Origin: Pseudomonadota bacterium
GTDB taxonomy: Bacteria; Pseudomonadota; Gammaproteobacteria; Xanthomonadales; Xanthomonadaceae
Assembly: GCA_023439425.1 (NCBI GenBank)
Contig: JAEXNZ010000276.1
Span: forward strand, 1-6,749
Reading direction: 5' to 3'
Length of the DNA: 6,749 nt
In this document: in pieces, positions 1-5,874 of the stretch
Layout: each line of letters opens with the position of its first letter
Numbering within the stretch: the stretch's first letter is position 1
Program-made: the position numbers and the translations under genes
Notes under the pieces: model-generated
The model's database searches: none
The model's input: the letters and a program-made list of their open reading frames with translations, nothing else
Told to the model about the DNA's origin: nothing

Positions 1-227
1 GTCCCGGCTGGGCCACCAAACAGAAACGCGGTCGCAACCCCGGAGACCAGGAACAGCAACGACAGCCGCCATGGGGAGCTCAGCATCATCAGCGGCTCCA
101 GCGCGGTGCTGGCGAACGGGCTTTTCACATGCCAGCTCCAGGTCACGTAGTACATGCCGACGTGATAAAGCACCAGCACGCCGAAGGCGCAGACACGAAC
201 CCAGTCCAGATCATAACGGCGGTGCAT
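1..227 (-). CDS. Acyltransferase family 3 membrane protein, N-terminal part only
   Basis: The gene runs off the left edge, so only the first 75 residues are visible, with no stop in frame. The start is the ATG at 227-225, preceded on the minus strand by GGAG with a 6-base gap. The protein opens with MHRRYDLDWVRV and a first hydrophobic segment at about residues 10-28 that contains the Arg11...His22 pair. This resembles the conserved R...H arrangement in the first helix of acyltransferase-3 (OpgC/OafB-like) proteins. A second hydrophobic segment at about 55-71 carries a Ser-Gly pair (62-63), also common in that family. Members are inner-membrane enzymes of about 350-400 residues that move acyl groups onto sugars or glycans; the substrate here cannot be told. 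The gene diverges from the LytTR regulator, which suggests regulation by it. The family call rests on remembered motifs. Confidence 0.78.
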   Translation of the reverse strand, partial: MHRRYDLDWVRVCAFGVLVLYHVGMYYVTWSWHVKSPFASTALEPLMMLSSPWRLSLLFLVSGVATAFLFGGPAG

Positions 228-344
228 GCCCAGCTCCGATGGAAAGAGCCCCTACCCTGCTACGTGTTGGACAGGGGCAACAGCACGGAGGGCCAGACTG
301 CGGGGGTTCTGGGACGAACCGACTGCGGAAAGTGACGAAGCGAA

Positions 345-1280
345 ATGGTCGTCACGGCGGGTGCCACCTACACTGGCACCATGACATCCCCAGCTTTGAT
401 GCCCTACGAACGTTACCTGCCCTGGCGACGCTGGTGTGAGACCGGTTTCTGGCTGCTGCTTATCGGCGCGAATCTGGTAGGCAATAGCATCACCACGCTG
501 ATCGAGCTGCGCCGGTCCGACCCTGCCGCCGAGGTCTGGCAGCCCGTGGTCTGGGAGTCGAGCAGCGCCCTGATGTGGCTGCTGCTGATTCCCGTGCTGG
601 TGGTGTACACACGCCGGTTCCCCCTGCATTGGGACACCTGGCGGCGCTGGGCATTGGCCTTTGTGCCCTTGAGCCTCGTCGTCTGCCTGGTGCATGTGGT
701 CGGCATGGTCACGCTGCGTGTAGTGGCGTACCGGCTGATGGATATGGAGTACACCTTCGGCCCCTGGCCGCGCGAGCTGGCCTACGAGTACCTGAAGGAC
801 GTGCGCAGCGTAGCCACGATCATCCTCCTGATCGAGGGTTATCGCTTCCTGCTGCGGCGCTGGCAGGGCGAGGCGAGCCTGCTGACCGAGCCGGATGAGG
901 GCCCACCGGTGGAGCCCGTGGAACGTCCCGGTCGCTTCGTGGTGCGCAAGCTGGGCCGCGACTTCCTCATTGCCGCTGACGACATCGAATGGGCGCAAGC
1001 CGCTGGGAACTATGTGAACCTGCGCGTGCGCGGGCATGACTACCCGCTGCGCAGCACCTTGGCCAGTTTCGAGGCCCTGCTCGACCCCAAGCGGTTCCAG
1101 CGCATCCATCGCAGCTATCTGGTGGCGCTCGACCACATCGCTTCGCTGGAACCACTCGATACCGGCGATGCCCGAGTGCACCTGCGCGATGGCACTACCC
1201 TGCCCTGCAGCCGGCGCTACCGGCAGGAGTTGAGGGAGCGTGCGGGGCTGGGGGTCAGTTCAGCAGCGACCGCAGGATAA
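345..1280 (+). CDS. Membrane-anchored LytTR-family transcriptional regulator
   Basis: A 311-residue one-component regulator. The N-terminal half has four hydrophobic segments at about residues 33-54, 70-88, 101-129 and 152-170. A Pro/Glu-rich linker (about 180-196) follows, then a LytTR DNA-binding domain at about 197-300. Domain hallmarks are visible: the IEWAQAAGNYVNL stretch, the RSTLASFEALLDP helix, FQRIHRSYLV at 251-260, and the closing PCSRRYRQELR. LytTR domains bind DNA through a beta-sheet fold and usually sit behind a response-regulator receiver. Here the receiver is replaced by a membrane region, so the signal is probably sensed in or at the membrane. The 345 ATG has only a weak GAAG ahead of it; an in-frame ATG at 381 is equally possible and follows an inverted repeat directly. 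The divergent partner is an acyltransferase gene. The 3' end overlaps the convergent 77-residue gene by 26 bases. Confidence 0.9.
   Translation: MVVTAGATYTGTMTSPALMPYERYLPWRRWCETGFWLLLIGANLVGNSITTLIELRRSDPAAEVWQPVVWESSSALMWLLLIPVLVVYTRRFPLHWDTWRRWALAFVPLSLVVCLVHVVGMVTLRVVAYRLMDMEYTFGPWPRELAYEYLKDVRSVATIILLIEGYRFLLRRWQGEASLLTEPDEGPPVEPVERPGRFVVRKLGRDFLIAADDIEWAQAAGNYVNLRVRGHDYPLRSTLASFEALLDPKRFQRIHRSYLVALDHIASLEPLDTGDARVHLRDGTTLPCSRRYRQELRERAGLGVSSAATAG
360..380. promoter_or_regulatory. Perfect inverted repeat before the LytTR alternative start
   Basis: GGTGCCA (360-366) and TGGCACC (374-380) form a perfect 7-base inverted repeat around a 7-base spacer, ending exactly one base before the ATG at 381. 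It could be an operator for autoregulation, or an RNA hairpin hiding the start. If translation begins at 345 instead, the repeat lies inside codons 6-12. No strong -35/-10 pair was found in 228-344. A weaker 5-base repeat, GGTTC-N6-GAACC, lies at 305-320. Confidence 0.45.
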
Positions 1281-1488
1281 GCACACCTGCAACCAGAAGC
1301 GCAGCCCAGAACAACAGACCCACCACGGCGCATGCCGTTTCGGATGGCTCCTTGTTCGGCCGCAGTGTCACGAGCACGATATGGCCGGTGCCTTTGATGA
1401 TGGCCTCGAAGAAGATGTCCACGAAGACGTAGATCACGAAGCGGAACAGGCCGCCGAGCAGGCTTCCTGCGATGTCGTCCAGTGGCAT
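1255..1488 (-). CDS. Small two-helix membrane protein, function unknown
   Basis: A 77-residue protein that I cannot assign to a named family. It has a first hydrophobic stretch at about residues 9-32, rich in Phe, Val and Ile and holding acidic residues (Asp24, Glu28), then a KGTGHIVLVTL segment. A short polar loop with RPNKEPSE (43-50) leads to a second hydrophobic helix at about 52-73, and the protein ends RSLLN. The predicted form is an inner-membrane hairpin. The start is well supported: on the minus strand the stop of the upstream hydrolase gene is part of TAAGGAG, and the ATG follows 5 bases later. Expression is therefore probably coupled to the hydrolase. It is the last gene of a three-gene operon. 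Its 3' end overlaps the LytTR gene by 26 bases, leaving no room for an ordinary terminator between them. Confidence 0.75.
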   Translation of the reverse strand: MPLDDIAGSLLGGLFRFVIYVFVDIFFEAIIKGTGHIVLVTLRPNKEPSETACAVVGLLFWAALLVAGVLILRSLLN

Positions 1489-1493
1489 TCGTG

Positions 1494-1500
1494 CTCCTTA
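1494..1500 (-). promoter_or_regulatory. Ribosome binding site merged with stop codon (TAAGGAG)
   Basis: The TAA stop of the hydrolase gene (1500-1498) runs directly into GGAG (1497-1494). Together they form a strong Shine-Dalgarno sequence 5 bases before the ATG of the 77-residue gene. This fixes that start and points to translational coupling. Confidence 0.8.
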
Positions 1501-2553
1501 ATCCGAGGAGCGCTGGTCAAGCAACCACGCCAGCACTTCCTGATGCAGGGCTTCGACCTCGCGGGGCTCCCTTCCGCCGCCCAGGCTGTGCCGCATGCCG
1601 GTGACCTCGCGGTAGCGAAATTCCACGCCGGAGTTCTGCATGCGCTCGGCCAGCTTGCGTGCGGATACCACCGGCACCGAGCCATCCCGCTCGCCATGCA
1701 CCACCAGCAGCGGAGCTGCAAGGTCACGCAGGATGTTGGCTTCTACCGCATCCAAGCGACTGGCCCAGGCGGCGTAGGTGTTGGCCTCGCCCATCCAATC
1801 GCGGCCTGGCACGGGCTGCGCGCGAATCTCGTCCATCTGCTTGCGCAACGACTGAAGGCATTCGGTAGTGTCGGCTGAAGTGGCGCACACCATGTTTTCC
1901 ATTGATGTGGCCATGGGAGTACCGCCACCAAAGCCGACCAAGGCCACCGCTTGGGTCTGCGGGTAGTACGACGCCAGCTGTGCGCCAATCCGTCCTCCAT
2001 CGGAGAATCCCCAGACTAGCAGTTCGCCGTTCCACCATTCCGCGTGGCGTCGCAGGTATTGAAGCGCTCGCAGGTGGTCTGAGACTCGCCGGTCAATGGT
2101 GTAGTGCTGCTTGAACTCTCTGCTGCAGGCGAAGTCCGGGCCAATCTCAATATCGCCGTTGGCGCTCTTCTGCGGAATGGTGGCGCCGGACTTGTCGACG
2201 ATGACCGTGGCATAGGGCCTTTTCACGCTGTCACGATGCATCAGCCACTGTGCGGTTCCATCCTCGGTAGACGGTATGCACAAGGAGCCGTCGATGTAGA
2301 TCAGCAGCGGGACTTTTTCCTGGGTGGCAGGACGCTGCAGGTGAATGTCCATAAGGGAGCCATCCAGCCGTGCGATCTGCAGGCGCTCCTGTGGATCCGC
2401 ATCGCCAGCGGTGGCAAGCCACGGTGTCGTGGATAGAAGCACAATGGCGCTGAAACGCGCCCAGCGAGCCAGACGTCCTTGAGCGGGCTGCACGGCTGTT
2501 TTCGTTCCATGAAGTAGTTCTGGGATGATGCCGTCATCGGCAGGGCCGGGCAA
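1498..2553 (-). CDS. Exported alpha/beta hydrolase (serine esterase/peptidase-like)
   Basis: Up to 351 residues, with a putative export signal and an alpha/beta-hydrolase fold. The catalytic triad is readable: nucleophile Ser184 in GFSDGG (a G-x-S-x-G elbow), Asp290 in HGERDGSVP, and His322 in GMRHSLGG. A strand-loop VPLLIYIDGSLC at about 81-92 would form the oxyanion side. Four cysteines (92, 143, 223, 232) could make disulfides after export. Dienelactone-hydrolase and prolyl-oligopeptidase-like families are the nearest by architecture; the substrate is unknown. The longest frame begins with TTG at 2553, 11 bases after the upstream stop but without a clear ribosome site. A GTG at 2493 (residue 21) gives a more normal signal peptide: Arg27, Arg31 and Arg34, then a hydrophobic core, then ATA with cleavage near residue 49. 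I prefer the GTG on protein grounds but give the longer limit. Middle gene of a three-gene operon. Confidence 0.85.
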   Translation of the reverse strand: MPGPADDGIIPELLHGTKTAVQPAQGRLARWARFSAIVLLSTTPWLATAGDADPQERLQIARLDGSLMDIHLQRPATQEKVPLLIYIDGSLCIPSTEDGTAQWLMHRDSVKRPYATVIVDKSGATIPQKSANGDIEIGPDFACSREFKQHYTIDRRVSDHLRALQYLRRHAEWWNGELLVWGFSDGGRIGAQLASYYPQTQAVALVGFGGGTPMATSMENMVCATSADTTECLQSLRKQMDEIRAQPVPGRDWMGEANTYAAWASRLDAVEANILRDLAAPLLVVHGERDGSVPVVSARKLAERMQNSGVEFRYREVTGMRHSLGGGREPREVEALHQEVLAWLLDQRSSD

Positions 2554-2564
2554 GTTGGCTCAAC

Positions 2565-3104
2565 TCAGCGTGTCGCAGAACGCCCCAACACCCAAGTGGC
2601 ACCCCGCCACACCACCAGCCGGCTGACCACCGAGATGAGCATGGGCACGCAGGCCACAATGGCAGGCAACACGGATCCAAACACAAAGGTCATGCCCAGG
2701 ACGAAGCCGAACACGTACTCCGCTCGGTATACCGGCACCACCACGCTGGCGGCAAGGATGCCAAGCATGACGTTCGTGGCAGCCGGCTCGCCACCGGTGA
2801 CGAAGGCCATCGAGAGCGCCGCGCCAGCCAGCAACGCGCCAAGCCAGCCGGCCACGGCCGGCGGCAGCGCACCGGGTTTGGCCTGAACGCGCCGGGTCAC
2901 CACCCAGCCCGCCAGTGCACCCAGCAACGGCAGGACCACCAGTCCCCAGGCGTTGGATATGGCGGGAAGCGTCGCGTCGTTGAGCAGATGGTGGCGCCGG
3001 ATGCCGCCGTGGGTGTGCTCCCAGCCCAGTTGTGCCAGTACTGCGAGCATGGCCAGAACCACCGCGCACGGCAGTAACCATGTGAGTTTCTTCGTGGCCA
3101 TCAT
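2565..3104 (-). CDS. Polytopic membrane protein, function unknown
   Basis: A 179-residue hydrophobic protein starting MMATKK. The AAAGGA ribosome site on the minus strand lies 4 bases before the first ATG and 7 before the second, so the start may be 3104 or 3101. Hydrophobic segments lie at about residues 6-25, 50-70, 81-102, 110-128 and 131-165; the last is long enough for two helices. Between segments 1 and 2 is a polar loop with WEHTHGGIRRHHLL (28-41), rich in histidine, followed by LPAISNAWG (47-54). I recall similar HH-L...LP-ISN-WG patterns in uncharacterised membrane proteins of other bacteria, but know no function. The histidines could bind a metal or a cofactor; that is a guess. It is the first gene of the operon with the exported hydrolase (11-base gap to the TTG start) and the 77-residue protein. 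Confidence 0.83.
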   Translation of the reverse strand: MMATKKLTWLLPCAVVLAMLAVLAQLGWEHTHGGIRRHHLLNDATLPAISNAWGLVVLPLLGALAGWVVTRRVQAKPGALPPAVAGWLGALLAGAALSMAFVTGGEPAATNVMLGILAASVVVPVYRAEYVFGFVLGMTFVFGSVLPAIVACVPMLISVVSRLVVWRGATWVLGRSATR

Positions 3105-3177
3105 CAAGTCCTTTGGTAATGGAGGTTGTTCCATACCATGATGGCCAGCGCGCCCACCGCGCTGCAATGTGAAGAGC

Positions 3178-3208
3178 GGCACCGTGACCAATGGCGGCCC
3201 ACGGTGCC
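3178..3208. repeat. Perfect 9-base inverted repeat between lysR-type gene and membrane-protein gene
   Basis: GGCACCGTG (3178-3186) and CACGGTGCC (3200-3208) are exact reverse complements with a 13-base loop. The right arm can instead pair in a second hairpin at 3202-3233: CGGTGC with GCACCG, plus an inner CCGG/CCGG stem. The element lies 45 bases past the stop of the LysR-type gene and 74 bases before the ATG of the membrane-protein gene, both read on the minus strand. It may therefore terminate the first gene or regulate the second. There is no T-rich tail after either hairpin, so an intrinsic terminator is uncertain. Confidence 0.5.
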
Positions 3209-3253
3209 CGGGGTCAGATCTCCGGCAGCACCGGGTAGGTGCACGGCATGGGC

Positions 3254-4180
3254 TCAGGCATCCAGGCACCAGTAAGGCGGCGACCCGATCGCTTCCAGAA
3301 TGAACGCCGACACCGTCTGCACCTTGCGCGAGCGCATCTTGTTCTCGGGCGACAGCATCTGCAGGTACACCTGATCCGGTTGGGTGGAGAACTGCCACTG
3401 CCGCAGCAGCTTCACCATGTCGCCGCGCGCAAACGTTCCGTTGTCGAACATCCAGTCCGGGAACAGCACGATGCCACGCCCGGCCACAGCCGCCGCCAAC
3501 AACGCTTCCGCATTGTTGCTGCGTAGCGGGCCGGTGACATTGAGCACCTGCAGCGGTTGCCCGTCGCCGGCATTGACGTACCAGCGCTGCATGCCCAGCT
3601 GCCCCTTGTAGACCAGACAGCGGTGCTGCAGCAGCTCCTCCGGCGTTTCAGGCGTGCCATGTGCCGCGAGGTAGGCCGGACTGGCCACCACCTGGTGGCG
3701 GTTCGGCGAGATCACCTTGCCGATCAATCCCGAATCCACCAGCGGGCCGATCCGGATGGTGATGTCCACGCCGTCCTGCACCGGGTCGATGTAGAGGTCG
3801 GTGAGGGTGAGTTCCACCACCAGCGCCGGGTGCAGCTCCTGCAGTTCGGCAATGATCGGGGCGATATGCCGGCGGCCCAGCGATTCGGGCGCGTTGATGC
3901 GGATGAGTCCGCTGATGCCGGCATCCTTGCCCTCTACCTGCTCGGCCGCCTGATCCAGTATCTCCAGCGCATCGCGCACCTGATGATGGAACAGCTCGCC
4001 AGCCTCGGTCAGACGCACCGCACGGGTGCTGCGGTAAAGCAGCTGCTTGCCCAGCTCTTTCTCCAGCGCGGCGATGAAGCGCGACACCGACGACGCTGGA
4101 ACACTGTATTGCCGGGCGGCGGCGAGGAAGCTGCCAGTGGCGGCAACGGTCAGAAAGTAGCGGAGAGCCTTGAGCTGCAT
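3254..4180 (-). CDS. LysR-type transcriptional regulator
   Basis: A 308-residue protein of normal length for the family. The start is the ATG at 4180, where the typical LysR opening MQLKALRYFLTVAATGSF begins. An open frame extends upstream to a TTG at 4261 but adds no recognisable LysR sequence. No clear Shine-Dalgarno precedes the ATG. The winged helix-turn-helix covers about residues 1-60, with the recognition region ASSVSRFIAALEKELGKQLL at 29-48, then LYRSTRAVRLTEAG. A linker helix (about 62-88) leads to the LysR substrate-binding domain at about 90-300, starting GLIRINAPES. LysR regulators bind as tetramers to T-N11-A boxes and change activity when a small molecule binds the effector domain. 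Divergence from the ene-reductase gene and the box cluster at 4200-4232 suggest that it controls that gene and itself. The inducer is unknown. Confidence 0.95.
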   Translation of the reverse strand: MQLKALRYFLTVAATGSFLAAARQYSVPASSVSRFIAALEKELGKQLLYRSTRAVRLTEAGELFHHQVRDALEILDQAAEQVEGKDAGISGLIRINAPESLGRRHIAPIIAELQELHPALVVELTLTDLYIDPVQDGVDITIRIGPLVDSGLIGKVISPNRHQVVASPAYLAAHGTPETPEELLQHRCLVYKGQLGMQRWYVNAGDGQPLQVLNVTGPLRSNNAEALLAAAVAGRGIVLFPDWMFDNGTFARGDMVKLLRQWQFSTQPDQVYLQMLSPENKMRSRKVQTVSAFILEAIGSPPYWCLDA

Positions 4181-4199
4181 GGGCGGCGGGGCACCGGGT

Positions 4200-4232
4200 G
4201 GCAAATTGCGATTCCAGCAATAGTGATTTGCC
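4200..4232. promoter_or_regulatory. Probable LysR-type operator with T-N11-A box
   Basis: GGCAAAT (4200-4206) and ATTTGCC (4226-4232) form a perfect 7-base inverted repeat. Inside it, TTGC (4206), GCAA (4217) and TTGC (4228) start exactly 11 bases apart, so they face the same side of the helix. TTGC-N7-GCAA contains the T-N11-A pattern (T4207, A4219) known for LysR operators. The centre of this box, 4213, would be near -66 if the ene-reductase transcript starts near 4279, matching the usual recognition-site position. Confidence 0.65.
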
Positions 4233-4242
4233 GGGCGGCGTG

Positions 4243-4248
4243 ATTGTA
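4243..4248 (-). promoter_or_regulatory. Possible -10 box of the LysR-type gene
   Basis: On the minus strand 4248-4243 reads TACAAT, a five-of-six match to TATAAT. No good -35 is visible at the right distance, which would fit a regulated promoter. Transcription would start near 4236, putting the operator cluster just downstream, as expected for self-repression. Confidence 0.35.
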
Positions 4249-4272
4249 GCCCGTTTCGCAAGCCCCTAGCTT
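4244..4272 (+). promoter_or_regulatory. Possible sigma-70-type promoter of the ene-reductase gene
   Basis: TTGTAG (4244-4249) and TAGCTT (4267-4272) are separated by 17 bases. Both are imperfect, which suits an activator-dependent promoter. It overlaps the TACAAT box of the opposite strand. The leader that would follow contains a short hairpin, GCGCAG-TCCC-CTGCGC, at 4283-4298. Confidence 0.35.
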
Positions 4273-4323
4273 GATGGGCAGCGCGCAGTCCCCTGCGCCC
4301 CTTCCCTACTGCAGGACACCCTG

Positions 4324-5454
4324 ATGAGCCGTTTGTTTGAACCCTTTGACCTGGCCGGCACCCCGCTGAAGAACCGCGTGGTGATGGCCCCGCTGACCCG
4401 CGCGCGCGCCCCGCATGACGCCGCTGACGAGCGCACCGCGCTCTATTACAGCCAGCGTGCCAGCGCCGGTCTGATCGTGAGCGAGGGCACCCCGATCTCG
4501 CGCGAGGGCCAGGGCTACCTGTTCAACCCGGGCATTTTCACTCCGGAGCAGATTGCCGGCTGGCGGCTCACCACCAACTCGGTGCGTGCCAACGGCGGCC
4601 GCATGTTTGCCCAGCTGTGGCACGTGGGCCGCGTGTCCCACCCCAGCATCCAGTTCGACAACCAGCAGCCGGTCAGCGCCAGCTCCCGGCAGGCAGTGGG
4701 CGCACAGGCGTTCGGCTACAACCCGCAGGGCGAAGCGGCGCTGATTGAAACCCCGGCACCGCGCCAGCTGGAAACCGCCGAGATTCCGCGCATCGTGGAA
4801 GCCTTCGCGCAGGCCGCGGCCAACGCCATCGAGGCCGGTTTTGACGGCGTGGAAATCCATGGTGCCAACGGTTACCTGCATGAGCAGTTCCTCAACCCGC
4901 TGGTGAATGACCGCACCGACGCATACTCCGCTGCCACGCTGGAGAACCGCCTGCGCTTCACCCTGGAGGTGATTGATGCGGTGGTGGCGCGCATTGGTGC
5001 CAAGCGCACGGCGATCCGCCTGTCGCCTTATGGCCAGCTGTTCGATATGCCGCTGTATCCGGAAATCGGTGCCACCTACACCGCCCTGGTTCGTGAGATC
5101 GGCAAGCGCGAGCTGGCGTACGTGCACCTGATGGACCAGTCCGGCTACAAGATGGGCGACCGCCCGGCCGATGGCAGCGGCGAGGGTGGCTTCGAAGGCC
5201 TGCTGCACAGCCTGAAGCCGCACCTGCCGAAGACCGCGCTGATTCTGGCCGGTGGCATGACCCGTGAGCGTGCCGAGCAGTTGATCAATGCAGGCGTGAT
5301 CGACCTGGCCGCGTTTGGTGCCAGCTTCATCAGCAACCCGGACCTGGTGGCGCGCTTGAAGAACGGTTGGCCGCTAGCTGCGCCGAAGCGCGAGTCGTTC
5401 TATGGCGGTGGCGCGGAAGGGTATATCGATTACCCGGCTTACGCTGAGGCGTGA
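4324..5454 (+). CDS. Old Yellow Enzyme-family ene-reductase (alkene reductase, NemA-like)
   Basis: A 376-residue flavoprotein with the full length of the OYE (beta/alpha)8 barrel. These enzymes use FMN and NAD(P)H to reduce C=C bonds of alpha,beta-unsaturated carbonyls, maleimides and some nitro compounds, in the cytoplasm. Visible active-site residues are Thr25 in PLTRAR (tunes the flavin), Gln97 and Trp99 in QLWHVGR, the substrate-binding His179/Asn182 pair and the Tyr184 proton donor in HGANGYL, and Arg232 in IRLSP. The phosphate-binding end is seen in LAGGM (308-312) and FISNPDL (335-341). Two departures from the textbook family are YSAATLENR (201-209) where Y-G-G-S-x-E-N-R is common, and Ala333 in FGASF where many relatives have Arg. 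The start ATG follows AGGA by 8 bases. The divergent LysR-type gene is the likely regulator. Its 3' end overlaps the convergent 140-residue gene by 16 bases. Confidence 0.96.
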   Translation: MSRLFEPFDLAGTPLKNRVVMAPLTRARAPHDAADERTALYYSQRASAGLIVSEGTPISREGQGYLFNPGIFTPEQIAGWRLTTNSVRANGGRMFAQLWHVGRVSHPSIQFDNQQPVSASSRQAVGAQAFGYNPQGEAALIETPAPRQLETAEIPRIVEAFAQAAANAIEAGFDGVEIHGANGYLHEQFLNPLVNDRTDAYSAATLENRLRFTLEVIDAVVARIGAKRTAIRLSPYGQLFDMPLYPEIGATYTALVREIGKRELAYVHLMDQSGYKMGDRPADGSGEGGFEGLLHSLKPHLPKTALILAGGMTRERAEQLINAGVIDLAAFGASFISNPDLVARLKNGWPLAAPKRESFYGGGAEGYIDYPAYAEA

Positions 5455-5861
5455 TGTTGGACGCTGCACCGCCCGCTTTCCGGGCGGTGTAGTTCCAACT
5501 GACGGGATGCCTCGTGTAAACAGCCGGCATCGACGTAATGGTAGGCCTTGGTTCCAATCTGTCGCAGCCCCCAGGGAAGAATGAGGTAGCGCTGCACATG
5601 GGTTGTGCCGTGCAAGTCGAACGGCACGAAGTACCTCGTCTCTACCAGGAAAGGTCCCTCGATACGGGCCACGACATCGGCCCTGCCCAGAGCGACCTTG
5701 CGTCCACCGAACTCAAGACCGGTGACGCCCCGGCGCTGGACATCCTGAAAGGTAAAGTCAGCACAGTCCGGCAGCGCACGCCACGCAAGTCCGTATCCCG
5801 CACTGATCACGATCGCCAGCACAGCGACGACACCGACTGCGGATGCCTTCCACTTCTGCAT
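5439..5861 (-). CDS. Membrane-anchored protein of unknown function
   Basis: A 140-residue protein I do not recognise. The start is the ATG at 5861, preceded by GAGGAAG with a 6-base gap; a GTG at 5876 would overlap the upstream stop and is less likely. A short basic N-terminus (MQKWK) leads into one hydrophobic segment at about residues 7-27. This is either a signal anchor or an uncleaved export signal, placing the remaining 110 residues outside the cytoplasm. Two cysteines, Cys33 in LPDCADF and Cys114 in DAGCLHE, could pair. The C-terminus is polar and histidine-containing. Its last codons cover the hairpin at 5467-5489 and overlap the ene-reductase gene by 16 bases. It is the second gene of an operon with the exported 160-residue protein, so the two may act together at the envelope. 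Confidence 0.7.
   Translation of the reverse strand: MQKWKASAVGVVAVLAIVISAGYGLAWRALPDCADFTFQDVQRRGVTGLEFGGRKVALGRADVVARIEGPFLVETRYFVPFDLHGTTHVQRYLILPWGLRQIGTKAYHYVDAGCLHEASRQLELHRPESGRCSVQHHASA
5467..5489 (+). terminator. Hairpin after the ene-reductase gene
   Basis: CACCGCCCG (5467-5475) and CGGGCGGTG (5481-5489) form a perfect 9-base GC-rich stem with a 5-base loop, starting 13 bases after the ene-reductase stop. The tail is TAGTTCC, with no run of T, so termination may be weak or the hairpin may mainly protect the mRNA end. It lies within the end of the convergent gene, so it would also form in that transcript just before its stop codon. Confidence 0.6.
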
Positions 5862-5867
5862 GATGGA

Positions 5868-5874
5868 CTTCCTC
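5868..5874 (-). promoter_or_regulatory. Ribosome binding site overlapping the upstream stop
   Basis: On the minus strand TGA (5875-5873), the stop of the 160-residue gene, overlaps GAGGAAG (5874-5868). The ATG of the 140-residue gene follows 6 bases later. This settles the start of that gene and suggests coupled translation. Confidence 0.75.

Noticed and set aside
252..1181. 309-residue open frame on the minus strand opposite the LytTR gene
   Set aside because: Its sequence is low-complexity and rich in His, Gln and Ala, typical of the antisense of a GC-rich gene. The plus strand carries a clear LytTR domain.
3105..3398. N-terminal extension of the membrane-protein frame up to 3398
   Set aside because: It would overlap the end of the LysR-type gene. 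The MMATKK start has a good AAAGGA ribosome site and begins a normal hydrophobic segment.
3557..4243. 228-residue plus-strand frame opposite the LysR-type gene
   Set aside because: It is antisense to a strongly supported LysR protein and has only Arg/His/Gln-rich shadow sequence.
4181..4261. Extension of the LysR-type protein to a TTG at 4261
   Set aside because: The added residues are not LysR-like and would cover the promoter and operator region; the family pattern begins at the ATG at 4180.
4306..5223. 305-residue open frame on the minus strand opposite the ene-reductase
   Set aside because: It mirrors the codon bias of the real gene, shows no recognisable domain, and the plus-strand protein has a complete set of OYE motifs.
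5467..5492. GTAG-type palindromic repeat (SMAG/REP-like) at the hairpin after the ene-reductase
   Set aside because: A GTAG occurs at 5489-5492, but it follows the stem rather than preceding it, and I found no second copy in the window.
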